Shown: positions 8,846-18,705, counted from the first letter of the stretch. The stretch is DNA of 64,000 nt from Gammaproteobacteria bacterium (GCA_004172865.1 SEBV01000018.1:35426-99425), one strand, 5' to 3'. Notes: a model not told the origin generated them from the letters alone. Made by a program: numbers and translations.

Positions 8846-10078
8846 TTATTTAACACCTTCACTTTTCAGCGCTTCAATTTTATCCAGATCAACTGTGTTA
8901 ATAACGGATTTTAATTTATCGACACTTGTATTTTGTCCAATGGATTCCACTACAAATCGATTCGCCACTACAACGCTGTATTCACTTAGTGAATTATTTT
9001 TTGACGACGTTTCACGGGTTTGACGACCGTCCACTACGCCCGTTTTTTCATAGCCAACTTCAGATTCGTTATCTTGTTCGGCATCAATCCAGGTAAAAAA
9101 TCCGCCATTAATATTGCTGCCGTAATCGCCAACACTCAAGCTAATAATAAGCTTGTCGCCATCACTATATTTCGCTTGAGCTTTGGAAATTTCATAACCG
9201 GATGCTGACGATTTTTCGCTGGAAATACTAATACGTTTTAAACCTTCAACAGACTCCGGTAATAGAGATTTTATTTGCGCCGCACTCAACACTGAAATTT
9301 GTGGCGCTTCTGCTGCTTCAGAATTCGCAACTTCTGATTCTTTAGCTGCGGCAGGATTTTTTGCATCCTGTGCGGCTTCCATTTTTCCTGCGAGTTTAGA
9401 TAATTCTTTTATAGCTGCGGTTGCTGCCAGAGTTTTTTCTTGCAGTTTTGCATCGTCATTCGCTTCATGTTGTGCGATTGAATTTAAATTGGTGGCGCTC
9501 GCCGTGGTGAGCGCCACGATTGATGACACCACTGCCGCCAAAATAAAACTCACCACAATTGCGCACACGACTGAAACAATCGTGTAGCCAAGCGCTTTAT
9601 CTTTTGGAGCTTTCATTAACACGGGCAATCCAAGATAGAGAACGTAAACGGCATAAAAGCTTGCGAAGATTCCCAGCATGCCCAACATGGGAACAATATT
9701 TAAAACGCCGGCTAACCAGATCGGCGTAAAACTATAAGCCGTGACTTTTAACGCTTGTGTAGCATTTTTTTCGCCACCAAAGCTGGGCGCGAGGGCATTG
9801 ATAATTTGCGCCACCAAAAAAGTACTTAGCACACTCATCAGCAAACCTAGAACCAGAGTTGTTAATCCGGCAACGAGTGGTGTGCGAATATGTCCGGCAA
9901 AAGGAACGTTAATACCGAGTAAGGTCATGCCTAAAAAACTGGCCACCAATGGTATGGCAGCGAGCGGAATAATGTAGGTTTTGTAGAGGTCTGCCGTGGT
10001 AGTGGCTTCCGGCGCTATAACGTCCCATTCGGTTGCTGGTTTGAGGGTAATATCGGTAGCACGTTGGATAAGGGTCAT
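8846..10078 (-). CDS. YIP1-family integral membrane protein with extended C-terminal domain
   Basis: The first about 200 residues match the YIP1 fold: an N-terminal amphipathic part (LKPATEWDVIAPE) and about five membrane segments with the conserved QALKVTAYSFTPIWLAGVLNIVPMLG-like centre. Bacterial YIP1 proteins are inner-membrane proteins of poorly known function. Residues about 205-410 form a non-membrane extension: an Ala/Glu/Lys-rich linker (about 205-260), then a folded domain ending at LKSEGVK that I do not recognise. The start ATG at 10078 has an AAGGA site. The C-terminal extension is longer than in simple YIP1 proteins. Confidence 0.8.
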   Translation of the reverse strand: MTLIQRATDITLKPATEWDVIAPEATTTADLYKTYIIPLAAIPLVASFLGMTLLGINVPFAGHIRTPLVAGLTTLVLGLLMSVLSTFLVAQIINALAPSFGGEKNATQALKVTAYSFTPIWLAGVLNIVPMLGMLGIFASFYAVYVLYLGLPVLMKAPKDKALGYTIVSVVCAIVVSFILAAVVSSIVALTTASATNLNSIAQHEANDDAKLQEKTLAATAAIKELSKLAGKMEAAQDAKNPAAAKESEVANSEAAEAPQISVLSAAQIKSLLPESVEGLKRISISSEKSSASGYEISKAQAKYSDGDKLIISLSVGDYGSNINGGFFTWIDAEQDNESEVGYEKTGVVDGRQTRETSSKNNSLSEYSVVVANRFVVESIGQNTSVDKLKSVINTVDLDKIEALKSEGVK

Positions 10079-10443
10079 AGCGTAATTCCTTGTTGAAGTG
10101 AGTAAGTGTTGGCGTCTAGCCGAATGGCGAGTTTGAAAAGTCTCTTGACCACTTTATTTTTGCTCGCCAAGTAATATACCTAGGCTTTTTTTGATGCAAT
10201 GCCGGATAGCGAACACTCTTTACACTAAATCGTGCCTATAGTCCCAATTATCCCAACACTTGCTGCGCTTTTTTGGACAGTTTTTTCCTGATTGCGAAAA
10301 TACTTGGCGTATTCAAACAAACGGCTAACACCAAGTCCTGTAACAATCACAGGCTAGTCAAATTACAGCTGAGGCCAATCACTGTAATTTACTGTTGCCT
10401 CTTCGGCGTGTAGTTGTCGCGCTATCCTTGATCGGTATCCCTC
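10079..10443. other. Divergent intergenic region upstream of the RND operon (365 bp)
   Basis: No gene is seen. It must hold the promoters of the leftward YIP1 gene and the rightward RND operon. I found no well-spaced sigma-70 hexamers and no clear palindrome. A widely separated ACTTGG...CCAAGT pair (about 10300-10345) is not convincing. A frame over 10395-10676 is a shadow of the RND gene. Confidence 0.5.
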
Positions 10444-13400
10444 ATGTTTGGAATTGTAAAAATCGCCCTGAAACGGCCGTATACCTTCGTGGTATTGGCT
10501 ATTTTATTGTTAATTGTAGGAACACTCTCGGCATTGCGTATGCCGACCGACATTTTCCCGAATATTCGTATTCCCGTAATCGCCGTTGCCTGGCAATACA
10601 CCGGTATGCCGCCAGATCAAATGTCTGGGCGCATTACCACACCATTCCAGCGTGTACTCACCACGACTGTAAATGATATTGAGCATATCGAAGCCAACTC
10701 TTACACCGGCTTCGGGATTGTGAAAATTTTCTTTCAGCCAGGTGTAGATATAGCGACAGCGAACGCGCAGGTGACGGCAGTATCGCAAACCATGCTGCGT
10801 CAGTTGCCGGCGGGCATTACGCCGCCGTTAATCCTTAACTACAACGCATCTACCGTACCGATTTTGCAAATTGCTTTATCGGGTCAGGGATTATCGGAAC
10901 AGCAGTTAGGCGATTTGGGGTTAAACGTTATACGGACCCGTTTGGTTACCGTACCCGGTGCTGCGATTCCGTTTCCGTTCGGCGGAAAAAGTCGTCAGGT
11001 GCAAATCGATTTAAATCCTGATGCAATTCAGGCACGTGGTTTGTCGTCGATTGATGTTGCTAACGCCTTGGCTGCACAAAACCTGATTACGCCTGTGGGC
11101 ACCCAAAAAATTGGCGACCGCGAATACACTTTGCAGCTGAATAATGCCGCTGCTACCTTGGATGAGCTTGCGAATTTGCCGATTAAGGTTGTCAACGGCG
11201 CAACCGTTTATATTCGCGATGTAGCCACAGTTCGCGACGGCAACCCTCCGCAAAACAATATAGTGCATGTGGATGGTTCCAAGTCAGTGTTGATGTCTGT
11301 TCTTAAAAACGGTGCTACCTCGACGCTCGACATAGTCGCGGGCGCCAAAGCAAAACTTGCTGAAATCAAACCGACTTTGCCAGACACATTGGATGCTGTG
11401 CCGATCAATGATCAATCCATATTTGTGCGCGCCGCCGTAAAAGGCGTTGCGTTTGAAGGGGCGATTGCGGCGATCTTAACCAGCTTGATGATTTTGCTGT
11501 TCCTCGGCAGCTGGCGCTCCACGGTAATCATTGCCATTTCAATTCCACTCTCTATTCTCGGTGCGATTGCCGCGCTTTACGCCACTGGCGAAACCCTGAA
11601 CATCATGACCTTGGGCGGCTTGGCCTTGGCGGTGGGAATTTTGGTGGATGATGCGACTGTAACTATCGAAAACATCAACTGGCATCTCGAACACGGCAAA
11701 GATGTTGAAACCTCGATTCTGGATGGCGCGGCGCAAATCGTGACCCCCGCCTTCGTATCATTATTGTGTATTTGTATCGTATTCGTTCCCATGTTTTTCC
11801 TTGAGGGCGTATCGCGCTTCTTGTTCGTGCCTATGGCCGAAGCGGTGATGTTCGCGATGGTTACCTCGTTTATTTTGTCGCGTACGCTGGTGCCGACTAT
11901 GGCGAATTACTTGCTAAAACCGCATACCTCTCATTTGGAAGAGGACGGTGCTGCCAAAACATCAAGCAATCCGCTTGTGCGTTTTCAGCGTCGGTTTGAA
12001 TCGCGTTTTGAAAATTTCCGTCACGGCTACCGCAACATATTGGTGGTGGCGCTGGTACACAGAAAAGTCTTTGTTACCGGGTTTATGGGCTTTGTGGTGC
12101 TATCGTTTGCATTGGTGCCATTTTTAGGCCGTAACTTTTTCCCAGCTGTGGATGGTGGACAAATTTTAATGCATGTTCGTCTACCCATAGGGGTTCGGCT
12201 TGAAGATGCGGCAATTCGCTTTGCGGAAATTCAGGATTCGATTCGCAAAGTTATTCCATCAGAAGAAATAGTGACCTTGGTGGACAACATCGGCCTGCCA
12301 AGCAGTTCGATTAACCTGACGTATAACAATACTGGTGTGATCGGCTCGCAGGATGGCGATGTGCAAATCGCCTTGACTGAAGATCACAAACCCACTGCCG
12401 AATACGTAAAACGTTTGCGCGAAGAATTGCCAAAACAATTCCCCGGTGTGACTTTTACCTTCCCGCCAGCAGATATTGTGAGCCAGATTCTTAACTTCGG
12501 TTCGCCAGCGCCTATCGATATTCAGGTTCGCGGCAACAACCTGACCGCAAATTATGAATACGCGAACATGTTGTTAAAACGTATTCGCGAGGTTTCCGGC
12601 GTGACCGACGCACGCATTCAGCAATCGCGCCAGAACCCGGTGTTGAAAGTGGATGTAGACCGTGTACGGGCGCAGGACGTGGGCCTCACCATGCGCGATG
12701 TTACCAACAACATGATTGTGAACCTCACTGGTAGCAGCCAATCGGCACCCACTTTCTGGCTGAACCCGGCAAACGGTGTTTCTTACCCAGTGGTAATGCA
12801 AACTCCCCAATATCTGCTGGATTCGCTACCCACACTGGAAACTTTGCCCATCAATAGCACCACCAGTTCAGGTATGCAGCTGGGCGGTATCGCGACCTTT
12901 GATCGAGGTGTGTCGGCCGGAGTAGTGAGCCAATATGACATTCAGCCTATGGTACAAATCCACACCGCTACCCAGGGTCGCGATTTGGGTGCCGTGGCGG
13001 CGGATATCCGCAAAATTTTAGACGAAACCGAAGCCCAAGTTCCTAAAGGTTCAAAAGTCGCGTTAATGGGCCAGGTGTCGACCATGGAAAAATCCTTTAG
13101 CGGGTTGCTCTTCGGTTTGCTCGGCGCGATTGTGCTTATTTACCTTTTAATCGTGGTCAACTTCCAATCCTGGAGCGATCCGTTCGTTATCGTCAGCGCC
13201 TTACCAGCGGCAATCGCAGGCATTATCTGGATGTTATTCGCCACCTTTACCCCGCTCTCGGTACCGGCGTTGACCGGGGCGATTATGTGTATGGGTGTGG
13301 CGACGGCTAACAGCGTGTTGGTTATCAGCTTTGCCCGTGAAAAACTTGAAGAGCTGCAAGATGCCACCGCCGCAGCACTTGAGGCCGGTTACGTCCGTTT

Positions 13401-13632
13401 TCGCCCAGTATTGATGACTGCGCTAGCCATGATGATTGGTATGGCGCCCATGGCCCTCGGCCTAGGCGAAGGCGGCGAGCAAAACGCACCGCTGGGCCGC
13501 GCCGTAATCGGCGGATTGTTATTCGCTACCGTGACCACATTAATTTTTGTGCCGGTGGTGTTCAGTATTATTCATGCTCGCTATGGCAAACACAGCGCGC
13601 AACCTGTTATGAGTGGAGAAGTACGTGTCTAA
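10444..13632 (+). CDS. RND-family efflux transporter permease
   Basis: This proton-driven inner-membrane pump subunit of the AcrB/MexB superfamily has 1062 aa. It shows the usual duplicated plan: TM1 at about 10-30 (VVLAILLLIVGTLSALRMP), a large periplasmic porter domain, TM2-6, a second TM7/porter unit, then TM8-12. The proton-relay aspartate pair is in VGILVDDATVTIEN (TM4). It is followed by its periplasmic adaptor with an 8-bp overlap, an inverted order relative to acrAB. No outer-membrane TolC partner is encoded nearby. The substrate is unknown; the divergent sequence leaves open whether it exports drugs, solvents or a lipid. Confidence 0.93.
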   Translation: MFGIVKIALKRPYTFVVLAILLLIVGTLSALRMPTDIFPNIRIPVIAVAWQYTGMPPDQMSGRITTPFQRVLTTTVNDIEHIEANSYTGFGIVKIFFQPGVDIATANAQVTAVSQTMLRQLPAGITPPLILNYNASTVPILQIALSGQGLSEQQLGDLGLNVIRTRLVTVPGAAIPFPFGGKSRQVQIDLNPDAIQARGLSSIDVANALAAQNLITPVGTQKIGDREYTLQLNNAAATLDELANLPIKVVNGATVYIRDVATVRDGNPPQNNIVHVDGSKSVLMSVLKNGATSTLDIVAGAKAKLAEIKPTLPDTLDAVPINDQSIFVRAAVKGVAFEGAIAAILTSLMILLFLGSWRSTVIIAISIPLSILGAIAALYATGETLNIMTLGGLALAVGILVDDATVTIENINWHLEHGKDVETSILDGAAQIVTPAFVSLLCICIVFVPMFFLEGVSRFLFVPMAEAVMFAMVTSFILSRTLVPTMANYLLKPHTSHLEEDGAAKTSSNPLVRFQRRFESRFENFRHGYRNILVVALVHRKVFVTGFMGFVVLSFALVPFLGRNFFPAVDGGQILMHVRLPIGVRLEDAAIRFAEIQDSIRKVIPSEEIVTLVDNIGLPSSSINLTYNNTGVIGSQDGDVQIALTEDHKPTAEYVKRLREELPKQFPGVTFTFPPADIVSQILNFGSPAPIDIQVRGNNLTANYEYANMLLKRIREVSGVTDARIQQSRQNPVLKVDVDRVRAQDVGLTMRDVTNNMIVNLTGSSQSAPTFWLNPANGVSYPVVMQTPQYLLDSLPTLETLPINSTTSSGMQLGGIATFDRGVSAGVVSQYDIQPMVQIHTATQGRDLGAVAADIRKILDETEAQVPKGSKVALMGQVSTMEKSFSGLLFGLLGAIVLIYLLIVVNFQSWSDPFVIVSALPAAIAGIIWMLFATFTPLSVPALTGAIMCMGVATANSVLVISFAREKLEELQDATAAALEAGYVRFRPVLMTALAMMIGMAPMALGLGEGGEQNAPLGRAVIGGLLFATVTTLIFVPVVFSIIHARYGKHSAQPVMSGEVRV

Positions 13633-14863
13633 CCCATCTAAAGACTTGCCTAATTCGAACCCGGCCGCCCATCCGGATATGACCATAACTCCTGCTACTA
13701 GGCGTCAATTGCGTCTGGGCGGAATCGTTGCAGGCGTTATTGCCATTGTGTTGGTAGTATTTGGGCTGGCGGCACGCGCTGCCAGCGGTAAAAACCTCGA
13801 TCAATGGACGGCAGATCAAGCGGTCACTACAGTCGCGGTGATCACGCCGGCTAAAAATGCCGCTAGTCGCACTCTCGAACTACCGGGACGCTTCGAAGCT
13901 TTTGCAACTGCACCGATTTATGCGCGAGTGCCCGGTTATTTGAAAAGCTGGAAAGTTGATATAGGCGCGCAAGTGAAAGCAGGCGAATTACTGGGCGAAA
14001 TCGAAACGCCAGATCTCGACCAGCAATTGCTGCAAGCTCGCGCGGATATGGAAAGTGCCAAAGCGAACGTCAATTTGTCTGAACTAACCTTCAAACGCAT
14101 GAAATCACTGCTCGAAACCAAAGTCGTTTCGCAACAGGAATTTGATGATCGCGCCGGCGACTTTGCAGCCAAACAAGCACAGTATCAGTCTGCAAAAGCG
14201 AATCTTGAACGCTTGCAAGTCAACAAAGGTTTTACCCGTATAGTCGCTCCTTTCGCTGGCATAGTAACAGCGCGTAATACTGACGTAGGGGCTTTGATCA
14301 ATGTAGGCAGCAGCACCAGCCCAGCGTTATTTACGGTGTCGGACGCCACTAAATTGCGTCTTTACGTTAGTGTCCCGCAAAGCTATTCATCGAGTGTAAA
14401 ACTAGGAGATGAGGCCCAAATCACCGTACCGGAACGCCAGGGGAAAACCTATAAAGCGACGGTCGCAGGATCATCTGGCGCTATCGACTCAGGCACCAGT
14501 ACAACCCGCATTCAACTCGCTATCGACAATGCAAGTGGTGAGCTTTTACCTGGTAGTTACGCGCGGGTAATTTTCGCATTGCACGGCGGCTCGGATGCCT
14601 TGAGCATTCCTGCCAGCGCATTGATTTTTGATGCTGCAGGCTTACGCGTAGCAACTGTTGGTGCAGATAATAAAGTCGCGCTCAAACCAATTACTATTGG
14701 ACGCGACCTTGGTAAGGAATTGGAAATTAGCGGAATTAACGCGCAGGATAAAGTGATCGATAACCCGCCTGATGGACTTAGCAACGGCGACGTGGTGCGG
14801 GTAAAAGTTGATGCGCCTAAGAAAGACGATCAACCCAAACCAGCGGAAAAAGCCAAGTCTTAA
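13625..14863 (+). CDS. RND efflux periplasmic adaptor subunit (membrane fusion protein)
   Basis: This HlyD/AcrA-type adaptor bridges the RND pump to an outer-membrane channel. It has a cytoplasmic N-tail, one membrane anchor (about 28-50, LGGIVAGVIAIVLVVFGLAA), a lipoyl/biotinyl half-motif (PIYARVPGYLKSWKVDIGAQVKAGELLGEI region), a coiled-coil hairpin (about 125-195), the second lipoyl half (APFAGIVTARNTDVGALI), a beta-barrel and a membrane-proximal domain. The start is GTG at 13625 with GGAGAA four bases upstream; an in-frame GTG at 13613 is also possible. It overlaps the permease stop (GTGTCTAA), implying translational coupling. The C-terminus is Lys/Pro-rich. Confidence 0.92.
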   Translation: MSNPSKDLPNSNPAAHPDMTITPATRRQLRLGGIVAGVIAIVLVVFGLAARAASGKNLDQWTADQAVTTVAVITPAKNAASRTLELPGRFEAFATAPIYARVPGYLKSWKVDIGAQVKAGELLGEIETPDLDQQLLQARADMESAKANVNLSELTFKRMKSLLETKVVSQQEFDDRAGDFAAKQAQYQSAKANLERLQVNKGFTRIVAPFAGIVTARNTDVGALINVGSSTSPALFTVSDATKLRLYVSVPQSYSSSVKLGDEAQITVPERQGKTYKATVAGSSGAIDSGTSTTRIQLAIDNASGELLPGSYARVIFALHGGSDALSIPASALIFDAAGLRVATVGADNKVALKPITIGRDLGKELEISGINAQDKVIDNPPDGLSNGDVVRVKVDAPKKDDQPKPAEKAKS

Positions 14864-14888
14864 CATTTTGACAGCAGCTGCAACGAGC

Positions 14889-15686
14889 CTAAATACTGTG
14901 CTCGTGGCGGCTGACATAGGTGGTAGGCGGTTCGCCCATAGCGCGGGTGAACATAGTGCTAAAACTACTGGTGCTACCGTAACCCAAGGCAAACGCAATT
15001 TGGGTTACGCTCTGGCCATCTTCCATCATCTCCAGCGCACGAATCAGGCACAACTGCTGCCGCCAGGCCGAAAAGGTCATCCCCGTTTCATTTAAAAACA
15101 GTCGCGTTAAGGTCCGCGCGCTTGCGCCTACCAACTGACACCATTCATCTAGCGAGCGAGTATCGCCGGGGTTTTCATAGAGTAATGCGGTTAAGCGACG
15201 CAGGCGATGATCTTTGCCTTCGGGCAGGAATACCGGTGTTTCCACTTGTCCGCCGATTTGGTCGATCAAGACTTGCATCAGGCGTCCGGCCTGGCCGTTT
15301 TCATCGTAACTGTGGCCGAGATCTACCGCGGCAATCACCAATTCCCGCAACAAGGCCGAGAGCTGCAAGACACAACATTTGTTGGGCAATCGCCCCAGAT
15401 AACTTTCGTGGATATAAGCGGCGCGTGCTCTGGACGCTTTGGTGTAAACAACTTTGTGGACAACGCCACCGGGAATCCAGCAGGCGCGACCAGGTGTAGT
15501 GATCCAAATGCCGCCTTCGGTTTCCACGCGCATACTGCCGGACACGACAAAAATAAGCTGCCCGCGCTTGTGACTGTGCGCTGACATAGGCACGCGGTTC
15601 GCGTAATCCGCCGCAATCGCCACGACTGACTGCACCGAATCGTCAGGGTCGACACCACGCATGGCTTCTAAAATATCGTCTGGCAA
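14889..15686 (-). CDS. AraC-family transcriptional regulator, cupin sensor (NimR-like)
   Basis: The 265-aa protein has an N-terminal cupin domain (SAHSHKRGQLIFVVSGSM, then CWIPGGVVHKV) and a C-terminal pair of HTH motifs (SLDEWCQLVGASARTLTRLF; SVTQIAFALGYGSTSSFSTMF). This arrangement resembles regulators such as NimR that control a nearby efflux gene. It is convergent with the RND/adaptor operon, so regulation of that pump is plausible but unproved. The start appears to be TTG at 15686, since an in-frame stop lies seven codons upstream. The alternative is an internal ATG at 15662, which lacks a ribosome-binding site. Confidence 0.87.
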   Translation of the reverse strand: MPDDILEAMRGVDPDDSVQSVVAIAADYANRVPMSAHSHKRGQLIFVVSGSMRVETEGGIWITTPGRACWIPGGVVHKVVYTKASRARAAYIHESYLGRLPNKCCVLQLSALLRELVIAAVDLGHSYDENGQAGRLMQVLIDQIGGQVETPVFLPEGKDHRLRRLTALLYENPGDTRSLDEWCQLVGASARTLTRLFLNETGMTFSAWRQQLCLIRALEMMEDGQSVTQIAFALGYGSTSSFSTMFTRAMGEPPTTYVSRHEHSI

Positions 15687-16019
15687 GCTAATGGCAGTTC
15701 TCTCTTACTTTTGATAGGTGTGTAGCTCGATAGATGTTTCGCAGTGCGTATCTCACAGTGATTTTTCAATGAGATTTTCAACCTGAAGATCATACGAGCA
15801 GTATCCGTGAAAAAACAAATGACAAAACGCCAAATAACAAAGGTTAACAAGCGATGCTAATTAAAAAACAGCCAATAACGGCTAATAAAAAGGCCGCACA
15901 ATAAAATGGGCGGCCTTTTTCTGCGAACAGACATTATTCGTGCAGGAATTTAACCGGTGAACCTATCCTGCTGGTTCAGTGTTGCATTCCCTTTAAAATC
16001 GTTTAAATCCCGTTCGATA
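15687..16019. other. Intergenic region between AraC regulator and secreted-protein operon (333 bp)
   Basis: The region contains the terminator of the leftward operon (separate entry) and presumably the AraC promoter. I see no gene; a short leftward frame across 15950-16138 overlaps the real gene in another frame. Confidence 0.6.
15886..15921 (-). terminator. Intrinsic terminator of the PepSY/secreted-protein operon
   Basis: AGGCCGC (15891-15897) and GCGGCCT (15910-15916) form a stem with a 12-nt loop, with A and T runs on either side. It lies about 100 bp beyond the last gene of the leftward operon. Confidence 0.75.
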
Positions 16020-17009
16020 TTACTTCGCAGGGCCACTTGCCGCCGCGCGAGCAAAGCCACCATTGTTTTCGGTACAAATGCGTTCGTAATTATCCAATGA
16101 CACTTGGCCTTTAGGATGATTCGCGCGTTCAACCTCAAAATGCCAGCCGTTAGGCTCGTCCTTCTCAGTCCATTTTTTGGCGGGAATGGTCACACTGAAT
16201 GGGCGCGTGTAAACCGTAGGATCGGTAAACGTTGCCACATAGTTGTAGCGACTGCCATCAGCATTAAAAATGTAGCGCTCCTCGATCACACCTTCTTCAC
16301 TGATAAATTCGCCCGAGCGACCAAAAAGTGCTTTACCGTTTTGGTTGCGAACATCCACGACCAAAGTATTGCCTTCCCAATGTCCACGCGAATCGCCGTT
16401 CCAGAGTTTGATGTTTTCTGGCAAATGCGGCTTGTTATCCAGGTGAATAATACGCGTACCAGAATTGAACTGGAACAATACATAATCAGGGTATTGGCTA
16501 ATTTCGTAACCGTGCCAGTAAAGCGACTTAGGAATGCCCGCCGGTGCGCAGCGCGCTAATGGCTCTACGTATTCGGGTTTGATCGGGTTGTTAAAGTACT
16601 GTTGAAATTCTTTAACTTTCGCTTGTGCCCAAGGTTGGAAGGGGACTTGGCCATCAGCTGGATCAGTCACACGGCTGGGCGCGCGATTTTCCCGGGGTGA
16701 CTGGGCAATACGACGTGCCGAAGCACCCGGATCGTTGATCACACCGCCTTGAGGATCGGTAAAGTTGTTGTGGTTGGCGATAGTGTTGGACCAGTGACCG
16801 GAAATATCCGGTTGGCCGTCCGCCGTGCGCTTGCCAGTCCATTTACCGGAATTGATCACCGAAACGGTTTTTTCAATTTGAATCCCGCCACCGCCACCAC
16901 CTTGTTGCGCTTGAGGTTTCTTGGCTTCGGACTCCTGCGCCTGACTGGTTAAACTCAGGCTGCAAATGGCTGCCGTAATACACATCGCTAAATAATGTTT
17001 TCTGTTCAT
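16020..17009 (-). CDS. Secreted protein of unknown function (GDSRGHW family), long paralogue
   Basis: I do not recognise a named family. The 329-aa product starts with a clear signal peptide (about 1-24, ending SQAQ) and a Gly-rich run (GGGGGG, about 37-42). A core then contains DGQPDISGHW, GYEISQYPDYVLFQF and the motif NGDSRGHWEGNTLVVDVRN. The same motif occurs in the adjacent upstream protein, so the two are paralogues with about 45% of the long protein outside the shared part. It lies last in a leftward operon, 17 bp after its paralogue, with a strong GGAGG site. Periplasmic or extracellular location is inferred from the signal peptide. Confidence 0.75.
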   Translation of the reverse strand: MNRKHYLAMCITAAICSLSLTSQAQESEAKKPQAQQGGGGGGIQIEKTVSVINSGKWTGKRTADGQPDISGHWSNTIANHNNFTDPQGGVINDPGASARRIAQSPRENRAPSRVTDPADGQVPFQPWAQAKVKEFQQYFNNPIKPEYVEPLARCAPAGIPKSLYWHGYEISQYPDYVLFQFNSGTRIIHLDNKPHLPENIKLWNGDSRGHWEGNTLVVDVRNQNGKALFGRSGEFISEEGVIEERYIFNADGSRYNYVATFTDPTVYTRPFSVTIPAKKWTEKDEPNGWHFEVERANHPKGQVSLDNYERICTENNGGFARAAASGPAK

Positions 17010-17026
17010 AAAAATGCCTCCGCCGA

Positions 17027-17797
17027 CTATGGCTGCGCTGCCGGCTTACGCGGCGGATAGTATTGGTCGTAGTCCAGAGTGAAACGGTAGTCTTCAATCA
17101 GCTGGAAGTTTTTCTCGCGGTGGCGATACAAGATGACGTTAATAGTCCACGGGCGACTGAAGACGTTTTTATCTTCAATAGTTGCGCTGTAATCAATCGT
17201 GTTGTTGTCCAAAAAGCGATAGCGCTCGACCACATGCAAGGCCTCGCTGTGGTAATTACCGGCACGGTCAAACCAGGTGCCATCGGTGAAATTGTTGACA
17301 TCAACTACCAAGGTATCGCCATCCCAATGACCGCGCGAATCGCCCAGCCACCAATCGTAAGGATCGGTCGGGTGATCAGTGCCGTTGGTGTAAATAGTGC
17401 GCACCGAATGGCCGAACTGGTGAACGATAAAAAGATCTTTTTCACGCTGGAAAATCTGGAAGGGTTCAGGGTAATAAGTCGCCCGTGGCACCCCCAGGGT
17501 AAAGCCTTTTAAGGCTGGATCTTCAGTGGCGCGCGCAGCGAAATTTTTCTGCTTTTGCGCCAGCGCCGAAGGCAAATAGGGGATGACATTGCCTTCCACC
17601 ACGCCCGCACTCGGCGGTGCATCGACACGATTGGAGTGGGGCTCCAGGTCATAATCAGCAGCGCTGGTGGTCTGCCAAATACCGGAAAAATCCGGCTTGC
17701 CGTTCGCCAACTTGGGCATGCCGCTTTTACTTGCAGCAAATGCATCTAGGGCGCAGCAACTCACGAGTGTGAGCGCCGCTAAAAATTTCTTGTTCAA
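17027..17797 (-). CDS. Secreted protein of unknown function (GDSRGHW family), short paralogue
   Basis: The 256-aa product has a signal peptide (about 1-21, ending AFA). It shares with its downstream neighbour a DGxPDxSGxW-type start (NGKPDFSGIWQ), a QIFQREKDLFIVHQFGHSVRTIY strand and the motif LGDSRGHWDGDTLVVDVNN. Such proteins occur in gene-rich oligotrophic and polysaccharide-degrading bacteria, but I know no function. The only reasonable start is TTG at 17797 with a GGAGAAG site upstream; the next in-frame Met is after the signal peptide. It sits in the middle of the PepSY operon. Confidence 0.75.
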   Translation of the reverse strand: MNKKFLAALTLVSCCALDAFAASKSGMPKLANGKPDFSGIWQTTSAADYDLEPHSNRVDAPPSAGVVEGNVIPYLPSALAQKQKNFAARATEDPALKGFTLGVPRATYYPEPFQIFQREKDLFIVHQFGHSVRTIYTNGTDHPTDPYDWWLGDSRGHWDGDTLVVDVNNFTDGTWFDRAGNYHSEALHVVERYRFLDNNTIDYSATIEDKNVFSRPWTINVILYRHREKNFQLIEDYRFTLDYDQYYPPRKPAAQP

Positions 17798-17847
17798 CTA
17801 ACTTCTCCCAACCTAAAAATGGATTAACACACCTGCAACAGTGCTGT

Positions 17848-18303
17848 TTACTTTTTCTCTGCCGACGTGGAAGTAGCCGGGCCTATACCGACTATTTGCA
17901 GAATTACCTCTTCGTCCTTGGCACCGTCGTAATGAACTTCATTTGCGTAATGGGTCACAAAACTCCCGGCTGGCGCGGGTTTGAGTAGATCAGGGTTGTA
18001 ATCTGAACCCGTGCTGATCCACCAGGTGCCCGACAAAACCGTGATATAGCGGTCGTTAGGATGCGAATGCGGGCGGCTGTTTTTATGGGGATGCCACTTG
18101 GTCAGGACCACATAAAGACCGGGTTTGGCAGGGTCGCCCACCAATATCGCCGTCTCGGAACCGCTCGGATTGGCGACCCATTTAATATCTTTCGGCAGAT
18201 CAATCTTTACCGCTTTGGGGTTCAACTCCGCGGCAGAAGCGGCCACACCCACACAGCACAATAAGGCCAGGGCTGCACCGCGTAAAAAATGGTTTGTCTT
18301 CAT
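17848..18303 (-). CDS. Exported cupin-domain protein
   Basis: From the ATG at 18303 (GGGGGA site six bases upstream) the product has 151 aa, with a signal peptide at about 1-24. The mature part is a single cupin: WHPHKNSRPHSHPNDRYITVLSGTW supplies the His-rich metal site, and VTHYANEVHYDG the second cupin box. It resembles small periplasmic cupins of the ChrR/DUF4437 type. The substrate is unknown. It lies between DUF3325 and the two GDSRGHW secreted proteins, in the same operon. A longer reading to 18357 adds 18 residues ahead of the signal peptide and was not used. Confidence 0.85.
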   Translation of the reverse strand: MKTNHFLRGAALALLCCVGVAASAAELNPKAVKIDLPKDIKWVANPSGSETAILVGDPAKPGLYVVLTKWHPHKNSRPHSHPNDRYITVLSGTWWISTGSDYNPDLLKPAPAGSFVTHYANEVHYDGAKDEEVILQIVGIGPATSTSAEKK

Positions 18304-18349
18304 GATTAATCCCCCTTTTCCCAATCCGTTATAAATCAGCCAGTTAAAA

Positions 18350-18703
18350 TCAGTCATCTACTTGCAATTGCGATGTTGAAGTCGACACTGGCGCACTTTG
18401 CCCGCGCAATCTCGCAACCAACCCAATCGCCGCCACCGAGCGCGGCGCGTAGGAAAATTGCAGGATCAACGTTAGCGCTGCCAAGGACAACACAGCGAAT
18501 AAATCCGTAAAGCCCAAACCCAAACCTTTGAGCTGAATCAAGTAAACGGTCGCGACCGAGATAAAAAACCAACCAACTGTTTTCAGCAAATACAAGGCTT
18601 GCGGTCTAGCGCTGCGCTGCGGCCACACCTGCTGATAATGGCGCGCCTTGGTGAGGCTCAGCGCCGCAAATCCGAAATACGCAAATACAAAACTAACCAG
18701 CAC
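18350..18703 (-). CDS. DUF3325-type small membrane protein
   Basis: A GTG at 18703 preceded by GGAGG gives a 117-aa protein with three to four hydrophobic segments (LVSFVFAYFGFAALSLTKARHY; LLKTVGWFFISVATVYLI; FAVLSLAALTLILQF). The SLTKARHY...P pattern and position after a PepSY protein fit DUF3325, which usually accompanies PepSY and DUF3649 genes in iron-related operons. The frame stays open far upstream, but that extension only runs through the PepSY gene in another frame. The ribosome-binding site overlaps the end of the PepSY gene. Confidence 0.8.
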   Translation of the reverse strand: MLVSFVFAYFGFAALSLTKARHYQQVWPQRSARPQALYLLKTVGWFFISVATVYLIQLKGLGLGFTDLFAVLSLAALTLILQFSYAPRSVAAIGLVARLRGQSAPVSTSTSQLQVDD

Positions 18704-18705
18704 AG

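Noticed and set aside
10395..10676. Frame overlapping the start of the RND permease
   Set aside because: It lies mostly within the permease gene in another frame and has no domain.
15838..15885. Small AGCC-AATAA-CGGCT hairpin next to the terminator at 15886
   Set aside because: The stem is too short to claim as a separate element.
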